DNA of 64,000 bases from Alopecurus myosuroides (lineage: Eukaryota > Streptophyta > Magnoliopsida > Poales > Poaceae). A model generated the notes under the pieces. The model saw only the letters and a program-made list of their open reading frames with translations, did not search any database and was not told the DNA's origin. Position 1 is the first letter of the stretch; each line of letters starts with the position of its first letter. The position numbers and the translations under genes were made by a program. Location: assembly GCA_028641055.1 (NCBI GenBank), contig CM054063.1, forward strand, positions 177,326,756-177,390,755, given 5' to 3'. This document shows, in pieces, positions 58,526-64,000 of the stretch.

Positions 58526-59337
58526 TTCCACTTTTCTGGGCCTAGCTAAAAGGCGTTAAAGAAAAGCACTTCTTGGGAGATAACCCATGGTTTTATTTTT
58601 TCTTTGTTTTTCTCTATTTTCTTTGAGTCAAGGGGTTGTATACTTCTTTAGCAACTCCTTTGTATCTTTATTTTCATGTTTTAGTAGTGCCAAGTAAGGT
58701 TTCTGACGAGAGTTGGAGTTGGTTTTCAGATTTCTGCGCAGGAAACAGATTTCTGCTGTCCAACGTAAAAAAAATCGTATAAAATCCTGGAAGCTCAGAA
58801 TGATCTGAAATGTTTTTTGCTTATTCCTGAGCTGGGTCCGCAACTTTTTCGTTCTTTAAGTTTTCATATCTGAGAACGTAAGTGCCTCGAAAAAATTCGT
58901 CATTACAGACTGTTCTGGTTTTGACAGATTCTACCATTTTTCTTGCATTTGCTCTTTTGCGATGTCAAGTGGATTTCTTTGCTTCACAAAACATCAGTGG
59001 CTGTAGATAATGTTTAAAAGTATCAATAACACTTGTGCCATACAGAACCCATGGATTTTTATTTGTTGCACTAACCCTCTAATGTGAATTACTGTTTGAG
59101 TGTGGTGTGAAGGAAGTTTTCAAGTGTCAAGAGAAGAGGTGATATATGTGATCAAGAAGAGTGCAAGGTCAAAGCTTGGGGATACCCATGTGGTTCATCC
59201 AAGCATATTTTTAGAAGACTCAAGCATCTAAGCTTGGGGATGCCCAAGGGATCCCTTCTTCATCAACTATCTATCAGGTCACTTCTCGTGAAACTATATT
59301 TTTAGTCGGTCACATCATATGAAATTTACTTGGAGTG
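58526..59337 (+). mobile_element. 3' non-coding region of the gag-only Gypsy element
   Basis: Contains CCTAGCTAAAAGGCGTTAAAG and GGGAGATAACCCATGG, a block I recall after the coding region of several Triticeae Gypsy families, and two AGCTTGGGGAT copies (59174 and 59230). It ends at TGGAGTG before the LTR at 59338. Confidence 0.6.
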
Positions 59338-60920
59338 TGATACGTCTCCAACGTATCTATAATTTCTGATGCCCCATGATCATATTATATCAATTGCTAC
59401 TTGTTTCCTCCCTTATTTATAGCATTTTATACGTTCTCGGGGACTAACCTATTAACAACAAGTGTCAGTTCCCTGTTTTCTGCTGTTTTTTGTTTCTGAA
59501 AAGTTGTTCTGGAAACATTCTCGTAATTGGACCCCACAAAGCCCGAAGTGCCTATTTTCCCCAGAAGAATCCAGAACACCCAAGAGGATTCGAAGACGAG
59601 CACCAGGGGTCCCACACCATAGGGTGGCGCGGGTCCCCCTGGCCGTGCCAGCTATAGGTGTGGGGCCCCTGGAGCTCCACCACATTTGCCCTTTCGCCTA
59701 TTTAATCCCCCCGGATGGAAAACCCTAAGCACCTGATCAAAAATCCCCAAAAAGTTCCACAGCCGCCGTCACCTTCAACCCTAGATCGGGGGGTTCTGAA
59801 GCTATTTCCGGCACCCTGCCAGAGAGGAGATCATCACCGGAGGCCTCTCCATCACGATGCCTGCCTCCGGAGTGATGCGTGAGTAGTTCATCCTTGGACT
59901 ACGGGTTCGTAGCTGTAGCTAGATGGTTGTCTTCTCCTCATATGCCTCCATGTTTAGATCTCGTGAGCTTCCTATCATGATCGAGATTGATCTTATGTAA
60001 TTCTATATGCTGTGTTTGCTGGGATCCGATGAATATTGACCTTATGCCAAGTTGATTATAGTATTTATTTGCATATGCTATTTGTGATCTTGCATGGTTT
60101 CCGTTGCTAGTGGTTGCTCTGGCCAAGTAGTTGCTAGTGACTCCAAGAGGGAGTATTTATGCTCGATAGTGGGTTCATGCCTCCTCTTCGCCTTGCTCGA
60201 GTGACAGAAACGTGAAGGGGGAGGATGTGTTGTTGCCATTAGGGAGAAAATGGCGGTGAGAGTGCCCGCGTGAATAATCATTGTTTACATTAAACACTTT
60301 GTTTAATGCAGTTATCTCTTGCTTCCAACTTAATACCTAAGGGGGTTCGGATGATAACCTGAGGGTGGATTATAAGTCATAGATGCAGATGAATGTCGGT
60401 CTATGTATATTGTTGTAATGCCCGCACTAAATACCATAGTAATCATCATGTTATATTGTGCACTATGGTGCAACCTCTATTTGTCAATTGCCCAACTGTA
60501 ATTTGTTCACCCAGCATGCTATCTTTTATGGAGAGACACCACTAGTGAACCTATGAACCCTGGTGCATTTTCCACACCGTTAACAAACCACAACAATTTC
60601 CTGCTTTCTTTACTTACTGCAAGCGTACATCATTTTCCACACTATACGTCTAATCTTTGTTTTTAATAAGACAGGTGAGATTGACAATCTCACTGTACCG
60701 TTGGGGCAAAGTATTTTGGTTGTGTGGTGTGCAGGTTCCACGTTGTTGCTGACACCGGTGAAGCGCCAGCACCACCGTCAGTGGCATCAACCTTCCAAAG
60801 GTCCTCTTTCTCCTACTGGATTGATAACCTTGGTTCTTAACAAAGGGGAAAACTCCTACTGCTGTGCTCATCCCACCCTCCTCTTGGGGTATCCCAACGA
60901 GTGCAAGATCTGCACCATCA
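59338..60920 (+). repeat. Gypsy LTR (1,583 bp), plus strand
   Basis: It starts TGATACGTCTCCAACGTATC and ends CTGCACCATCA. It is followed by its own PBS (60932-60949) and so can act as a 5' LTR. It is related to, but clearly diverged from, the LTR at 56009. Confidence 0.85.
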
Positions 60921-60931
60921 AGGACTTTTTC

Positions 60932-60949
60932 TGGCGCCGTTGCCGGGGA
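60932..60949 (+). other. Primer-binding site after the LTR at 59338
   Basis: Reads TGGCGCCGTTGCCGGGGA, a site common to Gypsy elements of Triticeae. It is followed by a leader (60950-61090) that the next long LTR interrupts. Confidence 0.85.
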
Positions 60950-61923
60950 GAAGGAAGTCTTGTAGCAAGGGGAGTCTCTCACTCTCAACCTCTTTATTTT
61001 GTTTATTGTCTTGTTTTTATTTTTGTCTTGTTTTTCTTTTCTATATCAAAAACACTAAAAATTAGTTCACATTCTAGTTGTTATTCTTGTTGTAACATCC
61101 CAAGTATGAAAATACCCCCTAGAATGTTTTGTTTCTTGTTTTAATTCAAGTATTGCATCATGTCATCATGTTTAATTATTTGTTTGCATTTGTTCACTAT
61201 TTGTTTTGCATCTGTTTTATCTTGTTTTCATAATGAAACTCAAACAAATTCAAATGGTTATTTCATACTTGCTCTGTTACAACATTTGGAATAAAAATCA
61301 CAAATAAAAACAACCAATTTGTTTCACTTTATTCCATATTGATCCACTAATAAAATGGTGCTTTTTATTTCCACTAATTAATTCCAAAATGGTTTCAAAT
61401 TCAAAGCAAATCATCTACATCACCTAATTTGGAAATTATAAAAATATCAAACCATTCTAATGCTTTAATCCACTTATTGATAGGGTTCACCCTATTAAGT
61501 TTGTTGTTTTCTATATTAATCAATTAAATTGCACTTTATTCCAATTCAAACCAATGTGCAAAAACAGCAACTCAATTTGAATTTCAAAAACTTGAGTTGC
61601 CAAGTGGTGGATGTTGAACTAACAAACTCCCCTGAATTTTTCCAAAATTTTTAGCAATTCAAAAACCATCAAATGCTTCCATTTTCTATTGCTACAAAAA
61701 AAACAGAAAAGCAAAAAAAAATAAAAGAAGCAAACAGCCGCGCGCGCGCAGCACCTAACTACCTGGCCCAGCCCACCTAAGCAACTAGCCTAGCGCGCAG
61801 CCAGCCCGCCGGCCCGATACCCCTTCGTCGCGCGCCCCACCTATCTCTCCCATGTACGGCGCGCATCCGCGCGTGCCACGGCGGCACGGCGGAGCAGCGA
61901 CGGCCGATCCGAGGCCCTGTCCC

Positions 61924-61931
61924 CTATATAG
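61924..61931 (+). promoter_or_regulatory. TATA box of the long LTR
   Basis: CTATATAG stands before a pyrimidine-rich, GC-rich leader (CTAGGTCTCTCTCCCTTC at about 61968). In the sister LTR a TATAGCT lies in the equivalent position on the minus strand (about 13440). Confidence 0.5.
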
Positions 61932-62496
61932 TGCCCCTCGAGCAGCGCGCGCAGCCCTAGGCTAACCCTAGGTCTCTCTCCCTTCAAGGCGCCGCCAATT
62001 TCTCTCTCCCGACGCCTTCTACCCTCTCTGAATCCCTCGCCGGAGGCCACCCGCTCTGAACTCCGACCATCGTCTCCGCCATGGACCTCCTCCACCACAC
62101 GTAGACACAGAAACAGAACCGCCACCCCTCCATCCTTCTGTTGGACACCGGAGCGAGCTGGGAGGAGCACGGGAGCCACGCCGCCGTCCTCGTCACCGCC
62201 GCAGCAGTCGCCTCCGTCGTCGAGCTCATCCGCGGCCAACCTTCCGGTGAGCACGCTGATAACCATCTCCTCCTTCCTCTCTGTCAGCTCCGCATCGCAC
62301 ACGTGCCAGCTTCCCACACCTCGTCACAGCAGCACAATCACATCGAGCACGGGCATCTCCGGTTGATCGCCGCCGGCCGCTGTCGGTCTCCGTCAGTTCG
62401 CGGATGATTTCGTTCGTCAGTTAACTGAATATCCCCGAGCAACACCATATCGTCCCTGCGCATCTGTTAACTGACAAGAAACGCGAGCAGCGCAAC

Positions 62497-62545
62497 TGGT
62501 TCAGTTAGCGCGCACACGAGCGAGAGGTGCAGGGATCGAGTCCTG
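62497..62545 (+). other. tRNA-like module in the second long LTR
   Basis: TGGTTCAGTTAG (62497-62508) fits a Pol III A-box and GGATCGAGTCC (62533-62543) fits a B-box. The distance between them is typical of tRNA genes. The 5-bp T-stem GCAGG/CCTGC pairs, with a loop of about 8. A full cloverleaf is not formed. Confidence 0.55.
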
Positions 62546-64000
62546 CCCTCGCGGGATAAAATCCCAAATCTGTTTCCACCTCCACGCTGACAGGGAGGGC
62601 CCCCTGTCAGCCACACAACAGCCACGTGTGCACACGCAGGCCAGGGCCCCCTTGGCAGTGACTAGGGTGTGCTGCTACACGGTCACAAAAGTTTTAACAG
62701 TTTCTGTTTTTAAAAAACTAGTCCTTTATTTTAACAGATTGGTCCCTCAAATTATTTTGGCAATAACTTTAGTTTTATAACTCCAATAAATGAAAATAAA
62801 ATATGCACACTGATCTAAATTTAATTGTCTATCCATTGGTATCATTTGTTTCCTGTTTTGAATTTTCAAAATGCAATTCAAATTTGAATTCAAATAATTC
62901 AAATGCAATTTGCTAAATTCAATAACTAATTCATTATTAATCCAATAAATGCAAATAAAATATGTTTTCCATGCTATTTTGAATAAACTTTTCAAATATA
63001 AATTTTGTTTCATGGTTTGAATAATTTAAATTGCCTAAATAATTTAATACTTGTTTAATTCATTTAAATTTGATAAAATCATAACTTGCTCAATATAAAA
63101 TATTTTTGAACATGCAAAATATGTTTTCAAACTAGAAAAATATGAACTTTTCAAATATGAGTTTGAAATTATGTTTTGAATAAATAAAATTCAAATAATA
63201 TTCAAGCTTGTTTTAAATTCATTTAAAACTTATTTAATATTGTTTAAGTCATAATAAATTCATCCTAACTCCTATTTCAAAATTTGAAACATGTAATCCA
63301 ACTAAAATTTGATGTTCTTTTCAAATATGAATTTTGTTAATTGTTTTGCACACTTTAACTTGATGAAAACAACAATTGTTTGTGTGACATGTTTAAGTAA
63401 CCCAAAATTTCTAAACTTAATAAATGATTTTCCCAACTTGTTAAATTCTTTTTTCACTTGCATCTATTATTGTTATTTTGTTATTATAATCATGCATGCA
63501 TCATGCTAACAACTTTCACATAATAATTAATTGTAAATCATTTGTTTCCACTTAATTCATGGACCCTTTTCCATATGCAACTCAAAATTGCCTAGGGGTC
63601 CATCTTAATTGTGTTACCATGTCACTTAGTTTATTCTGATGCATCTATTAAATTGACATGCATCATCCCATGATTGTGCACTATGCCATGATAATGAGTG
63701 TTTATATTTCTGCCTTGTTTGTTTGCTTCTTCTCGAATAGACGACGACGTTGAGACAGACGATCTTTACAGCACCCCTTTTGAGGATCTAGCTTAGTAAC
63801 CGGCTGCTGAGTTTGCAGGCAAGTTATCACTCACATGAACCATTGTGTTCCTTTCAACCCTGGTTACCGATACTTTCCGTTGTCTATTTCTGCTAGCCTT
63901 AGTGGTAGTTGTTTCTGTCACGAACCTATCACATGAATCCTTGAACCCTGATATTGCCTCACCACCCCTCCTACAACCCTATTGTTTGAGCCAGTGTCTC

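Larger units (their letters stand above)
61091..64000 (+). mobile_element. Long LTR, second copy of the 9.7-kb family, runs off the window
   Basis: It starts TGTAACATCCCAAGTATGAAAA, like the minus strand at 14235. The shared blocks follow in the same order at similar distances: GC-rich promoter region, tRNA-like module, AT-rich region and CGACGACGTTGAGACAGACGA at about 63740. The preceding CTTGT (61086-61090) would be its target duplication. About 1.6 kb more would be expected beyond the window. Confidence 0.8.

Overview
This is nuclear DNA from a large-genome grass, most likely Pooideae (the wheat, barley, oat and ryegrass group). Evidence: a spliced plant gene for a plastid ABC1-family kinase with GT-AG introns, Stowaway and Tourist/Harbinger-type MITEs, Sirevirus-type Copia elements, Gypsy elements with a TGGCGCCGTTGCCGGGGA primer-binding site, and multi-kilobase solo LTRs. 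The species cannot be fixed from the sequence alone. Most of the window is nested retrotransposon; only one gene looks intact.

Layout. 1-2.4 kb: unassigned DNA with a small MITE. 2.45-7.48 kb: a young Copia element on the minus strand (183-bp LTRs, TSD GACAC) whose gag-pol has a frame change and a nonsense codon. 7.5-9.3 kb: sparse DNA with a PPR gene fragment and a Helitron-like 3' end. 9.4-15.8 kb: the 3' end of a Gypsy element, split by a 4.56-kb solo LTR (TSD GATTT). 15.8-22.5 kb: a decayed minus-strand Sirevirus missing its 3' end. 22.5-24.1 kb: small fragments. 24.1-32.9 kb: the gene, an ABC1K7/SIA1-like kinase on the minus strand with 17 coding exons that join in frame into 713 codons, plus a 5'UTR intron and a TATA box.

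33.0-38.1 kb: a Stowaway MITE close to the gene promoter, then two TIR elements abutting at one shared TTA. The first contains a fragment of a CLV1/BAM-like receptor kinase gene and is split by a solo LTR (TSD GTGAC). The second carries a frameshifted member of a grass gene family. 39-44.2 kb: Copia LTR pieces and a decayed Gypsy gag-protease with its 5' LTR, inserted in a second Sirevirus. 44.2-52.0 kb: that Sirevirus gag end and LTR, split by a 5.92-kb solo LTR (TSD TTGAC). 52.0-61.1 kb: Gypsy fragments, including a head-to-head LTR pair and a gag-only element. 61.1 kb to the end: the start of another long LTR of the same family as the one at 9.7-14.2 kb.

The nesting order follows from target-site duplications and from sequences that resume on the far side of each insertion. 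I see no CRISPR array, no prokaryotic-type operon and no clearly undescribed system. The most unusual features are the tRNA-like module at a matching position in the two long LTRs and the gene fragments carried by the paired TIR elements.
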